Of a DNA stretch of 64,000 nt, positions 26,334-34,796 are shown one piece after another (position 1 is the stretch's first letter; every line of letters starts with the position of its first letter). The position numbers were made by a program, and so were the translations under genes. The notes under the pieces were generated by a model. It searched no databases. It was not told the DNA's origin and worked only from the letters and a program-made list of their open reading frames with translations. Where the stretch lies: assembly GCF_003952385.1 (NCBI RefSeq), contig NZ_CP034444.1, positions 1,364,001 through 1,428,000 on the forward strand, in the 5' to 3' direction. The DNA is from Mesorhizobium sp. M1D.F.Ca.ET.043.01.1.1 (GTDB taxonomy: Bacteria > Pseudomonadota > Alphaproteobacteria > Rhizobiales > Rhizobiaceae).

Positions 26334-26642
26334 ATGTCAAACGATCATGCCGCCATTGTCGGTATCTTGAATGGCGTGAATATAATCTTCTCGGCTCTCA
26401 TTCGAGAATTGGACAGCAATAAGCTGGTGGATAAGCAGAGGTTCGCCGACCAATTAGAAGCTGGTGCCAAGGAAGCCGCCGCAACCGCTACGGGCAAGGC
26501 TGCGCAAGTCCAGCGACTTGATCTTCTGATGATGGAGAACTTGGCGAAACTTTTACGCGACCCATCGGCACCGCCGACTTGGATACCGACCGTGATAGAA
26601 GGCGGTTTATCTGACGAGCCAAATCAAGATGGTTCGAGTTAA
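26334..26642 (+). CDS. Unrecognised 102-residue protein, transposon passenger
   Basis: No family is recognised. The protein is mostly helical (INIIFSALIRELDSNKLVDKQRFADQLEAGAKEAA) with a Pro/Gly-rich end. It has no membrane segment and no cysteines. It follows the zinc-ribbon gene by 59 bases on the same strand, so the two may be co-expressed. It ends 34 bases before the end of the convergent operon. Confidence 0.6.
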   Translation: MSNDHAAIVGILNGVNIIFSALIRELDSNKLVDKQRFADQLEAGAKEAAATATGKAAQVQRLDLLMMENLAKLLRDPSAPPTWIPTVIEGGLSDEPNQDGSS

Positions 26643-26675
26643 TTACGCTCGCCCAATTACGCCGTCTTGTGGGTT

Positions 26676-26846
26676 TCATTTCTTTCGCTTCGGCTTTACA
26701 GCCGGCTTGTGTTTCGGGTCTGGCGGCGTTTTCGCCAGCTTGCCCATTAGAGCGTCGGCGGCGGACTTTTCATTATCCGCGCCAATCTCTTTCGCCACTC
26801 GAATGAATTCGGCGGACTGATCAGCTTGCTTCGTCTTGGGCTTCAT
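26676..26846 (-). CDS. 56-residue Lys-rich protein at the end of the transposase operon
   Basis: Read on the minus strand this encodes MKPKTKQADQSAEFIRVAKE then IGADNEKSAADALMGKLAKT and a Lys/Pro tail ending VKPKRKK. ATG 26,846 lies inside the toxin gene in another frame (26-base overlap), which suggests coupling. Small proteins with an 'FI-xxAxEIGAD-E...D' helix recur next to PIN-like toxin genes, but I cannot name a family. It may be part of the same module or simply an accessory. Confidence 0.65.
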   Translation of the reverse strand: MKPKTKQADQSAEFIRVAKEIGADNEKSAADALMGKLAKTPPDPKHKPAVKPKRKK

Positions 26847-27186
26847 TAAACATTCTCATCTGGTCGGCTGCGGCGGCCTTCTCACGCTTCGCCTTGCGGG
26901 CTTCTCGCTTGGGCTCTCCGTCCGCGATTTGCTGCTGCATTTTAACCAGCTTCGCGTCTTCCGTCGAAATCTCGCGTAGCGCACCCTTGCCTTCGTCCGG
27001 CCAAGCACACGGGACCACAAAGAAGCCCGGACTGGCTGTCCGAACATGCGCCAGGATCGTCGGCCACCAATGCAGCAACAAAGCGGCCTTACGGCAGAAG
27101 AGCCAATTGTCCCAGCGCTCTTTATGGAAAAGCTTGAAGACCCGCACCATGGCGGCTGGCATATTTTCATCAAAGGCGACCTTCAA
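26821..27186 (-). CDS. PIN-like toxin, internally shortened
   Basis: The 121-residue product opens MKVAFDENMPAAMVRVFK, the first strand and Asp6 of PIN-like (VapC45/DUF5615-type) toxins. It later has FCRKAALLLHWWPTILAHV and a PGFFVVPCAW stretch matching the C-terminal half of such proteins. Between them (about residue 19-27) the family normally has a region of several tens of residues containing the acidic ISGD-like site, and this is missing. An in-frame internal deletion is inferred, so nuclease activity is doubtful. The TTG start overlaps the antitoxin stop by 4 bases. Confidence 0.65.
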   Translation of the reverse strand: MKVAFDENMPAAMVRVFKLFHKERWDNWLFCRKAALLLHWWPTILAHVRTASPGFFVVPCAWPDEGKGALREISTEDAKLVKMQQQIADGEPKREARKAKREKAAAADQMRMFNEAQDEAS

Positions 27187-27881
27187 GCCGCCTGCCGCAA
27201 GTCAGCCTCGAAGCGTACGGCTTCTCTAACTTGCTTTTCAGATATTTCGAACTGGTCCGCCACCACAACACAGCTTCCCTCCACCTTTACGGCATGGGCC
27301 AGCCTCTCTGTCGGTATATGGCTTTCCTGCAGAATTGGTCTTCCAAAAGAGAAGCGCGGATGAACGATAACGTTCGGGGCTGTTTCCTTTCGCGGATACC
27401 AAGCGACCATATTGCCGGCCGGGTCGAAAATAACATCCTCTTTCAGAGAAGGCATAACGATGATCGGCATCTCAAAGTTCTTGGTTTTCAGATCCTCATA
27501 AACGAGTTCGACGCCGTGCTTTCTGGAAATCGCCGCTACGATTTTCCTGCCATCAGTTTGGAACACAATACGCGTCGCAAAAGGATGCGGGTGAGCGAGG
27601 GTAGCTTTCGCCTCCTGCAAGATGGAGCGGATTTCGTTCAGACGTACTCCCTCGTTGGCAAACCTCGCAACGAAACGAAGCTCCATGAGATTGGTGAAAT
27701 TGACCGCAACCTTTCCATTCACCAACCCAAGCTGGTTATCAATGACCGGCTGCTGGCGTCCCTTCTTGCCGTTCACCCAAACCCGCACAGACGCCTGGGG
27801 CGCTTCAACTAGCTCTGCGGTTTCAGGAACGGTGAATATTCCGCCGCCTAGCAAGTCGGGTTTTCGAGGATCGAACGTCAC
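27183..27881 (-). CDS. DUF433-domain antitoxin-like protein
   Basis: This 232-residue protein has a MerR-like N-terminal part (GIFTVPETAELVEAPQASVRVW at about 14-35) and a C-terminal DUF433 domain (about 168-225; PNVIVHPRFSFGRPILQES and QFEISEKQVREAVRFE). DUF433 proteins are the antitoxin partners of PIN-like toxins. The GTG start overlaps the transposase stop (GTGA) and its own stop overlaps the toxin start. So transposase, antitoxin and toxin are translated in series from one message. Confidence 0.78.
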   Translation of the reverse strand: MTFDPRKPDLLGGGIFTVPETAELVEAPQASVRVWVNGKKGRQQPVIDNQLGLVNGKVAVNFTNLMELRFVARFANEGVRLNEIRSILQEAKATLAHPHPFATRIVFQTDGRKIVAAISRKHGVELVYEDLKTKNFEMPIIVMPSLKEDVIFDPAGNMVAWYPRKETAPNVIVHPRFSFGRPILQESHIPTERLAHAVKVEGSCVVVADQFEISEKQVREAVRFEADLRQAA

Positions 27882-28804
27882 AGGACGCCTACCGACGAGT
27901 CCCGATATTTCAGACGCTTTCCAACGATGCCAGCCATAGCCTTGACCGTCCGGTTGTTGTCATCGACGCCAAGCGCGACGCGGTTACTGTAGCGGAAATC
28001 GAACTCCGCAAGATAGCGGTGAAGATGCTGCTCACCGCAATGTTGGTAAACACCCTTCATGCCGCGCTTGAAGATGCTGTAATAGCCTTCAACCGTGTTC
28101 GTATGGACATGGCCACGGCCATACTCTTGGTTCTTGTGGGTCACAAAATCATGAGAAGCGAATTCCGCTCCGACGCGCGGATACAGATTGCTCTCGTCGG
28201 TCATCAAAGCCGTTTCCTTGGCAATGTTGGCGCGCACGATCGGCACGACGCGAGCAACGGTAGCGCCATCCACATGAAAGGAACGCGCGATGCCGCCGCG
28301 TTCCACTAGCGTCAAAACAACGTTCTTGTGGCCGCCACCGCCGAAGCGCTTAGGCTGGCCCTTCAGCCGGCCAATGTAGGTTTCATCAACCTCGACCTGC
28401 TTCCCTTCACCGCCGATGGGAGAAAAGCCGCCGTCGCGCATCGCTTCGCGCAGACGATGGAACATGAACCAAGCGGTCTTGTACTGGACCTGTAGCGTGC
28501 GGTGCAGCTGATGGGCGCTGATGCCCTTCTTGCTGGACGCCAGAAGGTGCGCCGCCTGCCACCACTTATGCAGCGGAACGTGGCTGCTTTCGAACACCGT
28601 TCCGACCTTCACCGTGAACTGCTTCTTGCACTCCAAGCAGCGACGAAGGCCAGTGCGGGCAGTCGCGCCGGTCACGCGGGTAATGCGGTTCTGTTCGCAA
28701 TTGCCGCACTTCGGGCAAACCGGACCCTCCGGCCACACAATCGCTTCCAACCGCTCGAAAGCGGCTTCTTCGTTGTGAAAGTGCGGTTCGGAAAGGACGC
28801 TCAT
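27878..28804 (-). CDS. IS1595-family (ISXO2-like) transposase
   Basis: This 308-residue protein has an N-terminal zinc ribbon (Cys30, Cys33, Cys56, Cys59; CPKCG and CLECK). A winged part GISAHQLHRTLQVQYKTAWFMFHRLRE follows, then an ISXO2-like DDE domain. The likely catalytic residues are Asp140 (VDETYIG), Asp203 (MTDESN), Asn236/Glu239 in HTNTVEGYYSIFKRG and Lys246. The frame is complete, and the gene starts 44 bases from the right terminal repeat. It shares an operon with the toxin-antitoxin-like genes. Confidence 0.92.
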   Translation of the reverse strand: MSVLSEPHFHNEEAAFERLEAIVWPEGPVCPKCGNCEQNRITRVTGATARTGLRRCLECKKQFTVKVGTVFESSHVPLHKWWQAAHLLASSKKGISAHQLHRTLQVQYKTAWFMFHRLREAMRDGGFSPIGGEGKQVEVDETYIGRLKGQPKRFGGGGHKNVVLTLVERGGIARSFHVDGATVARVVPIVRANIAKETALMTDESNLYPRVGAEFASHDFVTHKNQEYGRGHVHTNTVEGYYSIFKRGMKGVYQHCGEQHLHRYLAEFDFRYSNRVALGVDDNNRTVKAMAGIVGKRLKYRDSSVGVL

Positions 28805-28900
28805 AACCCGGATTCCTAGTGTGAAATCAAGGTATCAGCGTTTCCCGTGTTTGTAAAGTACATAATCGCCAAGGATAGTCTAGAACAAAACAGGAACATT

Positions 28901-29887
28901 CTACAAGGAAGAATAACATCCACGTTCGATCGCCAGGCGCCGCACCAGCGCCAGAACGCTGTCGATGGCCGGCGTCGGCTGGCCGGTCAGGCGGCCGAGT
29001 TCCTGCACGGCGCTCACCAACGCATCAATCTCCATCGGGCGGCCGCGCTCGAGATCCTGCAGCATCGAGGTCTTGTGCTCGCCGACATCGCCGGCGCCCT
29101 TGATGCGCCGGTCGACGGAAACGGGAAAACGCACGCCGAGGCTCTCGCCAATGGCCTGAGCCTCCAGCATCATGGCGTGGGCAAGCGCGCGCGTGCCTTG
29201 ATCAGCGACGATGGCGGCGAGCGTGCTGCCGGTCAGCGCCGAGATCGGGTTGAAGGAGAGATTGCCCCAGAGCTTCACCCAGATCTCCGAGCGTATGTCC
29301 TCGCGGACCGGCGCCTGCAGCCCGGCCTTGACCAGTTCGCGCGCGAGTGCTGCGACACGCTCGCTCTTTTCGCCGGAAGGCTCGCCGAGCGAAAAGCGCG
29401 TGCCCTCGACATGACGGATCAGGCCGGGCGCATCGACCTCGACCGCCGGATAGACGACCGAGCCGATGACGCGCTTGGGCCCGATGCGCTGCCAGATCGT
29501 CCCGCCGGGATCGACCGCGTTCAGCCGCGTGCCTTCGAGCGCGCCGCGTGCCCTGTAGAAATACCACCAGGGCACGCCGTTCTGCATGGTGACGACGGCG
29601 GTCCCCTCGCCCAGCAGCGGCGCGATCTGGCCGAGCGCCGGCGCCAGCGAGTGCGCCTTCAACGCCAGCACGACATAGTCCTGCGCGCCGAGCTCTTCTG
29701 CCCGGGCCGCGGCCCTCACCCGTGTCGCTTGCTCCTTGCCGTCCTCGATCAGGCGAAGGCCGTTGGCCTCGATCGCTTCGAGATGCGCGCCGCGCGCCAC
29801 GATCGACAGATCGACGTTGCCGGCGATCGCCAGCTTGGCGGCGAGATAGCCCCCGATGGCACCGGCGCCAAAGACTGTGATGCGCAT
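28901..29887 (-). CDS. 2-dehydropantoate 2-reductase family (ApbA/PanE-like) enzyme
   Basis: This 328-residue NADP-dependent ketoacid reductase has the dinucleotide loop GAGAIGG at 7-13, and the family catalytic Lys205 with Asn209 in WVKLWGNLSFNPISAL. As last gene of a catabolic operon it may reduce a pathway keto acid rather than ketopantoate. It overlaps the acyl-CoA synthetase stop by 1 base. The transposon duplication ends 22 bases past its stop, so the C-terminus appears intact. Confidence 0.85.
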   Translation of the reverse strand: MRITVFGAGAIGGYLAAKLAIAGNVDLSIVARGAHLEAIEANGLRLIEDGKEQATRVRAAARAEELGAQDYVVLALKAHSLAPALGQIAPLLGEGTAVVTMQNGVPWWYFYRARGALEGTRLNAVDPGGTIWQRIGPKRVIGSVVYPAVEVDAPGLIRHVEGTRFSLGEPSGEKSERVAALARELVKAGLQAPVREDIRSEIWVKLWGNLSFNPISALTGSTLAAIVADQGTRALAHAMMLEAQAIGESLGVRFPVSVDRRIKGAGDVGEHKTSMLQDLERGRPMEIDALVSAVQELGRLTGQPTPAIDSVLALVRRLAIERGCYSSL

Positions 29888-31416
29888 CAGCCGAGACCGA
29901 GCTTTGCCGCAAGGCCGATGCGCTGCAACTTGCCGGTCGCGCCCTTCGGAATCTCGTCCAGGATCACCACCTTGCGCGGCACCTTGAAATCGGCGAGCCG
30001 CGTCGCGGCGAAGCCGCGAATATCGGCCTCGCTGGCGCTCTGGCCTTCGCGCAGCACGATCGCCGCCGCGACCTCTTCGCCGAGCTTGTCATGCGGCATG
30101 GCGAACGTGACGACCTGCGCCACCGCCGGATGGTCCATCAGCACGCCGTCGACCTCGAGCGGCGAGATCTTTTCGCCGCCGCGATTGATGATCTCCTTCA
30201 GCCGGCCGGTGACGCGCAGATAACCGTCCTCGTCGAGCACGCCCTGGTCGCCGGTGTGGAACCACCCATGCGCGAAGGCGCCGGCGTTGGCGTCGGGGTT
30301 CTTCTCGTAGCCGGCGGTCACGTTCGGCCCGCGAATAACGATCTCGCCGATCTCGCCGGCTGCGAGCAGCCGCCCGTCCGGCGCCATCACCGCCACTTCC
30401 GGCCCGGCCGACGCGCCGACGCTGCCCGGCTTGCGCAGGCCGGGCGGCAGGCGGTTGGAGGCCATCTGGTGCGCGGCTTCCGTCATACCGTAGGACTCAA
30501 CCACCGGGCAGCCGAAGGTGGATTCCAGCTCGGCCATCACCTGCGCCGGGAGCGACGCCGACGACGAGCGGATGAAGCGCAGCTTCGCCTGGGCCAGTTG
30601 CTCGGGATTGCGCGCGGCGCGCGGCAGGATCGCCTGATGCATGGTCGGCACCGCCGTGTACCAGCTCGGCTTCGCCTCGCTCAGCCACTGGAAGAAGCGC
30701 AGCGCGTTGAAGCCCGGCGTGCAGAACACGCTGCCGCCGGCGGCAAGCGAGGACAGCACCGCCGCAATCAGCCCGTGGATGTGAAACAAGGGCATGATGT
30801 TGAGGCAGCGGTCGGCAGCGCTGAGGCCGAGCGTTGCGCCGATATGCGCGGCCGAAGCGGCAAGATTGGCGTGGCTGAGCGGCACCAGTTTCGGACGCGA
30901 CGTCGTGCCGGAAGTATGGAGCAGCAGCGCGACATCGCCGTCCTTGGCCAATCCGGACACGACAGGTGCTCCCGCCGAGTCGCCCTCGATCGTGAAGACG
31001 CCTGCCGGCGCGCCGTCCGGCACGACCAGCCGCAGCACGGAGATGCCTAGACGCCCGGCAACCTCGACCGCCGGCCCCGTCTCGTCCTTGCCGACGAGGA
31101 TCGCCTTGACGCCGATGTCGCTCAGATAGAAATCGAGCTCGTCGGCGCGGTAGGCGGGATTGAGCGGCGCCGTGGAGGCGGCGGCGGCGATCGCGATGAA
31201 AGCCGTCGCCATCTCCGGGCCGTTCGGCAAAACAATAGCGACGCGGTCGCCGCGGCCGATGCCGAGCGCGTTGAGCCGAGCCACTGTCTCCTGGATCAGC
31301 CGGCGCAGCCTGCCATGCGAGAGAGCCGCCCGTTCGGGCGCAGCAATGGCCGGCGCGTCTTCGGCACCGGGCGCGAGACGATGGGCGAGGTCGATGGATT
31401 TTTCGCTTCTTGTCAT
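29887..31416 (-). CDS. AMP-forming acyl-CoA synthetase (oxalyl-CoA synthetase-like)
   Basis: This 509-residue ANL-superfamily ligase activates a carboxylate to a CoA thioester. The ATP-binding loop HTSGTTSRPK is at about 167-176, YGMTEAAHQM is the adenine region, HTGDQGVLDEDGYLRVTGR is the hinge, and the catalytic Lys is in GATGKLQR near 497. The NIMPLFHIHGLIAAVLSSL block resembles the Pcs60/AAE3 oxalate-CoA ligase group, so a small dicarboxylate is a plausible substrate. It is 10 bases downstream of the gamma-glutamyltransferase gene. Confidence 0.85.
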   Translation of the reverse strand: MTRSEKSIDLAHRLAPGAEDAPAIAAPERAALSHGRLRRLIQETVARLNALGIGRGDRVAIVLPNGPEMATAFIAIAAAASTAPLNPAYRADELDFYLSDIGVKAILVGKDETGPAVEVAGRLGISVLRLVVPDGAPAGVFTIEGDSAGAPVVSGLAKDGDVALLLHTSGTTSRPKLVPLSHANLAASAAHIGATLGLSAADRCLNIMPLFHIHGLIAAVLSSLAAGGSVFCTPGFNALRFFQWLSEAKPSWYTAVPTMHQAILPRAARNPEQLAQAKLRFIRSSSASLPAQVMAELESTFGCPVVESYGMTEAAHQMASNRLPPGLRKPGSVGASAGPEVAVMAPDGRLLAAGEIGEIVIRGPNVTAGYEKNPDANAGAFAHGWFHTGDQGVLDEDGYLRVTGRLKEIINRGGEKISPLEVDGVLMDHPAVAQVVTFAMPHDKLGEEVAAAIVLREGQSASEADIRGFAATRLADFKVPRKVVILDEIPKGATGKLQRIGLAAKLGLG

Positions 31417-31425
31417 GGTTCCAGA

Positions 31426-33054
31426 CTATGTTTCGAACGGTCGGCCGATGTCCAGCAAAGGGCTGCTCAATATCCGAGCGCCAGGCCGTCCTTGCGCGGA
31501 TCGGAGGCGCCGGTCAGGGTGCCTTTTTCCCAATCGATGAGCACTGCCCTGTCCGCCGCCAAGGGGATGGTCGGGCTCGACAACGCGGTGGCCACGGCGA
31601 CGCAGGCCCTCGGTGGCGTCGGGACGCACGCTGCGCTCGGCCTCGACGACATCGTGGTTGTAGAAGACGCGCGCTGCGTCCAGCGCCTGCTGCGGGTCCA
31701 TGCCGAAATCGATCATATTGGTCAAAAGATGCACGTGGCCGAAGGGCTGGTAGCCGCCGCCCATGACGCCGAACGGCATCACGGCGCGGCCGTTCCTGGT
31801 CATCATGCCCGGCATGATCGTGTGCATCGGCCGTTTGCCGGGCGCTATCGCGTTCGGGTGCTTCGCATCGAGGCGGAAGCTCGAGCCGCGGTTCTGCAGC
31901 ACGACGCCCGTCTTCGGCCCGACGACGCCGCTGCCGAAGGAATAATAGGTCGAGTTGATGAAGCTCACCGCATTCAAGTCGCTATCGACGACGGTGATAT
32001 AGACCGTGTCGCTGCCCGGCAGATCAAGACGCGGCAGATGCGTCATCGCGCGCTCGGGATCGATCGCAGCGCGCAGCCGGTCGGCATAGGCGCCGGAGAG
32101 CAGCGCGTTCACCGGAACGTCGACATGGTCCTGGTCGGCGAAAAATGCATCCCGGTCCTGGTAGGCCAGCCGTCCCGCCTCGATCTCCAGATGCAGGCGC
32201 TCGGCGCCATTCGGGTCGAGCGCGGCAAGGTCGAAGCCGGACAGCACATTGAGCATCAAGAGCGCGGTGAGCCCCTGATTGTTCGGTGGCATCTGGTGGA
32301 TGTCATAGCCGCGATAGGAGGTGCCGATCGCAGTCCTGTAGTCGCCCCTCGTCGCGGCGAAGTCGTCCAGCGTATGCAGCCCGCCAAGCTGGCGAAGCCG
32401 TGCGACAATATCCTCGGCCACCGCGCCTTCATAGAAGCCGGCGCGACCTTTCCTGGCGATGATGCGCAGCGTCTCAGCCAGTTCCGGCTGGCGATGGACG
32501 TCGCCGGCCTTGGGAGGCTTGCCGCCCGGCAGGAAGATGCGCGTTGCCACCTCGTCGGCCGACAGATCGGTTTCCGGATCAGCCCAGTCGAAGGCGACCC
32601 GGTCGTGCACGACATAGCCTTCTTCGGCATAGCGGATGGCCGGCGCCAAAGCGTCGGCGATGCCCTTGCGGCCATGATCCTCCAGCAGCCGGCACCAGGC
32701 GTCGACGGCGCCGGGAACGGTGACCGCATGCGGGCCCTGCTTGGGAAGCTCGCTGAAACCGTTCTCGCGATACCAGTCGACCGTCGCGGCCTGGGGCGCG
32801 CGGCCCGAGCCGTTGAAAGCGATCACGTTGCCGTCGCCCTTCGGGCAATAGAGGACAAAACAGTCGCCGCCGATGCCGGTCGATTGCGGCTCGACCACGG
32901 CCTGCACCGCCGCGGCGCAGACGGCAGCGTCCATGGCGTTGCCGCCGGAGCGCAGAATGTCGATGGCGGCAAGTGTGGCGAGCGGATGCGAGGTCGCGGC
33001 CATGGCTTCGGTGGCGCGGACCGGCGAGCGGCCGGGAAACTGGAAATCACGCAT
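31426..33054 (-). CDS. Gamma-glutamyltransferase family enzyme, frameshifted near the 3' end
   Basis: This is a member of the Ntn-hydrolase gamma-glutamyltransferase family, closest in pattern to YwrD-type proteins. The self-cleavage nucleophile is Thr350 in GSDTVYITVVD, and NSTYYSFGSG and MPFGVMGGGYQP follow. No signal peptide is seen, so it appears cytoplasmic. Near 31,546-31,550 the frame shifts. The expected end, AVLIDWEKGTLTGASDPRKDG, is present in the next frame and stops at 31,467. One extra base (GGGCA for GGCA on the coding strand) explains it. As written, the last 28 or so family residues are replaced. It lies 22 bases after the permease gene. Confidence 0.8.
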   Translation of the reverse strand: MRDFQFPGRSPVRATEAMAATSHPLATLAAIDILRSGGNAMDAAVCAAAVQAVVEPQSTGIGGDCFVLYCPKGDGNVIAFNGSGRAPQAATVDWYRENGFSELPKQGPHAVTVPGAVDAWCRLLEDHGRKGIADALAPAIRYAEEGYVVHDRVAFDWADPETDLSADEVATRIFLPGGKPPKAGDVHRQPELAETLRIIARKGRAGFYEGAVAEDIVARLRQLGGLHTLDDFAATRGDYRTAIGTSYRGYDIHQMPPNNQGLTALLMLNVLSGFDLAALDPNGAERLHLEIEAGRLAYQDRDAFFADQDHVDVPVNALLSGAYADRLRAAIDPERAMTHLPRLDLPGSDTVYITVVDSDLNAVSFINSTYYSFGSGVVGPKTGVVLQNRGSSFRLDAKHPNAIAPGKRPMHTIMPGMMTRNGRAVMPFGVMGGGYQPFGHVHLLTNMIDFGMDPQQALDAARVFYNHDVVEAERSVRPDATEGLRRRGHRVVEPDHPLGGGQGSAHRLGKRHPDRRLRSAQGRPGARILSSPLLDIGRPFET

Positions 33055-33076
33055 GCGGTTCAGATTATCCCTGTAT

Positions 33077-33876
33077 TCAACGTCCGCGGCCGAAAAGCTG
33101 GGCGGCGGACAACAAGACGATCGATAGCACGATCAGGCAAGTCGAAATGGCGGCAATCGTCGGGTCGATCTGATCGCGCAACGCATTGAACATGCGGCGC
33201 GTCAGCGTCGTCGTCTCGCCGCCCGAGATGAAGAGCGAGACCACCACCTCGTCGAAGGAAGTGATGAAGGCGAACAGCGCGCCCGAGACGATCGAGAAGC
33301 GCAGCTGCGGCAGGGTCACCTGGAAGAAGGCGGCGAAGCGTCCGGCGCCAAGGCTGCGCGCCACCATTTCCTGGCTCATGTCGTAGGAACGCAAGCCGGA
33401 AAGCACGGTGAGCACCACCAACGGCAGCGCCTGGACGGTGTGGGCGATGACGAGGCCGGTCAGCGTGTTGTTGAGGCCGATGCGCGCATAGAGGAAGAAG
33501 GTGCCGATGCCGATCAGGATGACCGGGATGATCAGCGATGCCGTCAGCAGCGCATTGATGGCGCCGGTCAGCCGCAGCGTGCCGGCATTGATGGCATAGG
33601 CCGCGGCGGTGCCGAGCGGCGTCGCCACGATCGCCGTATCACCGCTACCTTGACCGAGACGACGGTGGCGTCGCGCCATTCGACGGAGCCGAAGTAGGCC
33701 TCATACCAGCGCAACGACCATTGCTCGGGCGGGAACTGCAGCAGCGTCGAGCCGGAGAAGGACATGATGACGATGATCACCGAGGGGGCGATTAAAAACA
33801 GCATGACGAGGCCGCCCAGCAGATAGAGCCAGAGACGTTGCCAGTGCGACATGGGCAGGCTGTTTTGTGCGCTCAT
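33077..33876 (-). pseudogene. ABC permease (PotC-type), split by a frameshift
   Basis: This is a six-helix polyamine-type ABC permease in two overlapping frames. The first part runs from MSAQNSLPMSHWQRLW to VVSVKVAVI. The second continues as AIVATPLGTAAAYAINAG to the stop at 33,077, including the permease loop RSLGAGRFAAFFQVTLPQ. A single base is missing near 33,636-33,640, where VITAIVATPLG would be restored by one base after GTGAT. ATG 33,876 overlaps the stop of the preceding permease gene (ATGA). Either a real lesion that disables the transporter or a sequence error. Confidence 0.82.
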
Positions 33877-34796
33877 CGCCTGCTCCATACGCCGGTGGCG
33901 CGCGCGCCGAGCAGCCGCTGGAACAGGCCGAGCAGCGCCAGCGTGACGGCAAGCAGCACGACGCCGAGCGCCGCGCCCGCTCCCCAGTTGGAATAGAGGC
34001 TGGTCGCCTGCTCCATGCGCATGGCCCACATGATGACCTTGCCGCCGCCCATCAGCGCCGGCGTGACGAAGAAGCCGAGGCAAAGCACGAAGACGATGAC
34101 CACGCCCGAGGCGAGGCCCGGCAGCGACAGCGGGAAGAAGATCTGGCGGAAGGTGGCCGCCGGGCTGGCGCCGAGATTCATGCCGGCACGCAGGCAGTCG
34201 ACGTCGATCGTCTTCATCGAAGCGTAAAGCGGCAGCACCAGGAACGGCAGCATGATGTGCGTCATGCCGATGACAACGCCGGCGAAATTGTTGGCGAGCG
34301 GCAGCGGCTGGCCGATGATGCCGAGGTCGATCAGCCAGTTGTTGATCAGGCCCTTGCGCTGCAGGATGACCAGCCAGGCATAGGTGCGCACCAAGACCGA
34401 GGTCCAGAACGGCAGGATGACGAAAATCAGGCAGATCGAGGCCGCGCGGCGCGGCAGCTGCGACAGCATATAGGCCAGCGGATAGCCGAACAGCACGCAG
34501 GCGCCGGTGACGACGAAGGCCACTTTGAAGGTGGTGGCAAAGGTCTTGATGTAGGACGCCTGCTCGAAGAAGCGCGCATAGTTGGCGGCGCTGAGCTGAC
34601 CGGTCTCGTCGAACAGCGACAGCCAGAACAGCCAGCCGATCGGCACGATGATGACGGCGAAGACCAGAAACAGCCCGGGCGACAGCAGCGCCAGCAGCCC
34701 CAGTGCCTGCCGCCGCGCATCGGCGCGCAGCGCGTCAGCGTTCAGCATGCCATCAGACTTGCCGGCATGGCCGAGGCTCGCGGATCCGACGCTCAT
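33873..34796 (-). CDS. ABC permease (PotB-type)
   Basis: This 307-residue permease has about six membrane helices and the BPD_transp_1 coupling loop near LRAGMNLGASPAATFRQIFFPLSLPG. The segment FVILPFWTSVLVRTYAWLVIL is typical of PotB/PotH proteins. ATG 34,796 overlaps the ATPase stop (ATGA), and the stop overlaps the start of the next permease, so all three transporter genes are coupled. Substrate type: polyamine-like or an opine-like cation, not determined. Confidence 0.9.
   Translation of the reverse strand: MSVGSASLGHAGKSDGMLNADALRADARRQALGLLALLSPGLFLVFAVIIVPIGWLFWLSLFDETGQLSAANYARFFEQASYIKTFATTFKVAFVVTGACVLFGYPLAYMLSQLPRRAASICLIFVILPFWTSVLVRTYAWLVILQRKGLINNWLIDLGIIGQPLPLANNFAGVVIGMTHIMLPFLVLPLYASMKTIDVDCLRAGMNLGASPAATFRQIFFPLSLPGLASGVVIVFVLCLGFFVTPALMGGGKVIMWAMRMEQATSLYSNWGAGAALGVVLLAVTLALLGLFQRLLGARATGVWSRR

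Larger units (their letters stand above)
25970..28870 (-). mobile_element. IS1595-family transposon with passenger genes
   Basis: The 2901-bp element is bounded by perfect 23-bp terminal inverted repeats (25,970-25,992 and 28,848-28,870). The left one reads GGCGATTATGTACTTT then ACAAACA. Both ends are flanked by AAGGATAG (25,962-25,969 and 28,871-28,878), an 8-bp target duplication as expected for IS1595. It carries the transposase, a DUF433/PIN-like pair, a 56-residue protein, a zinc-ribbon protein and a 102-residue protein. Base composition is visibly more AT-rich than the flanks. IS1595 members with passenger genes are known. Confidence 0.93.

Noticed and set aside
26629..26820. 63-residue + strand frame in the transposon
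   Set aside because: It lies opposite the 56-residue minus-strand gene, which has coupling to the toxin gene and a sensible composition.
31315..33189. 624-residue + strand frame opposite the gamma-glutamyltransferase gene
   Set aside because: It is a codon-bias shadow with no recognisable domain and lies antisense to a family-matching gene.
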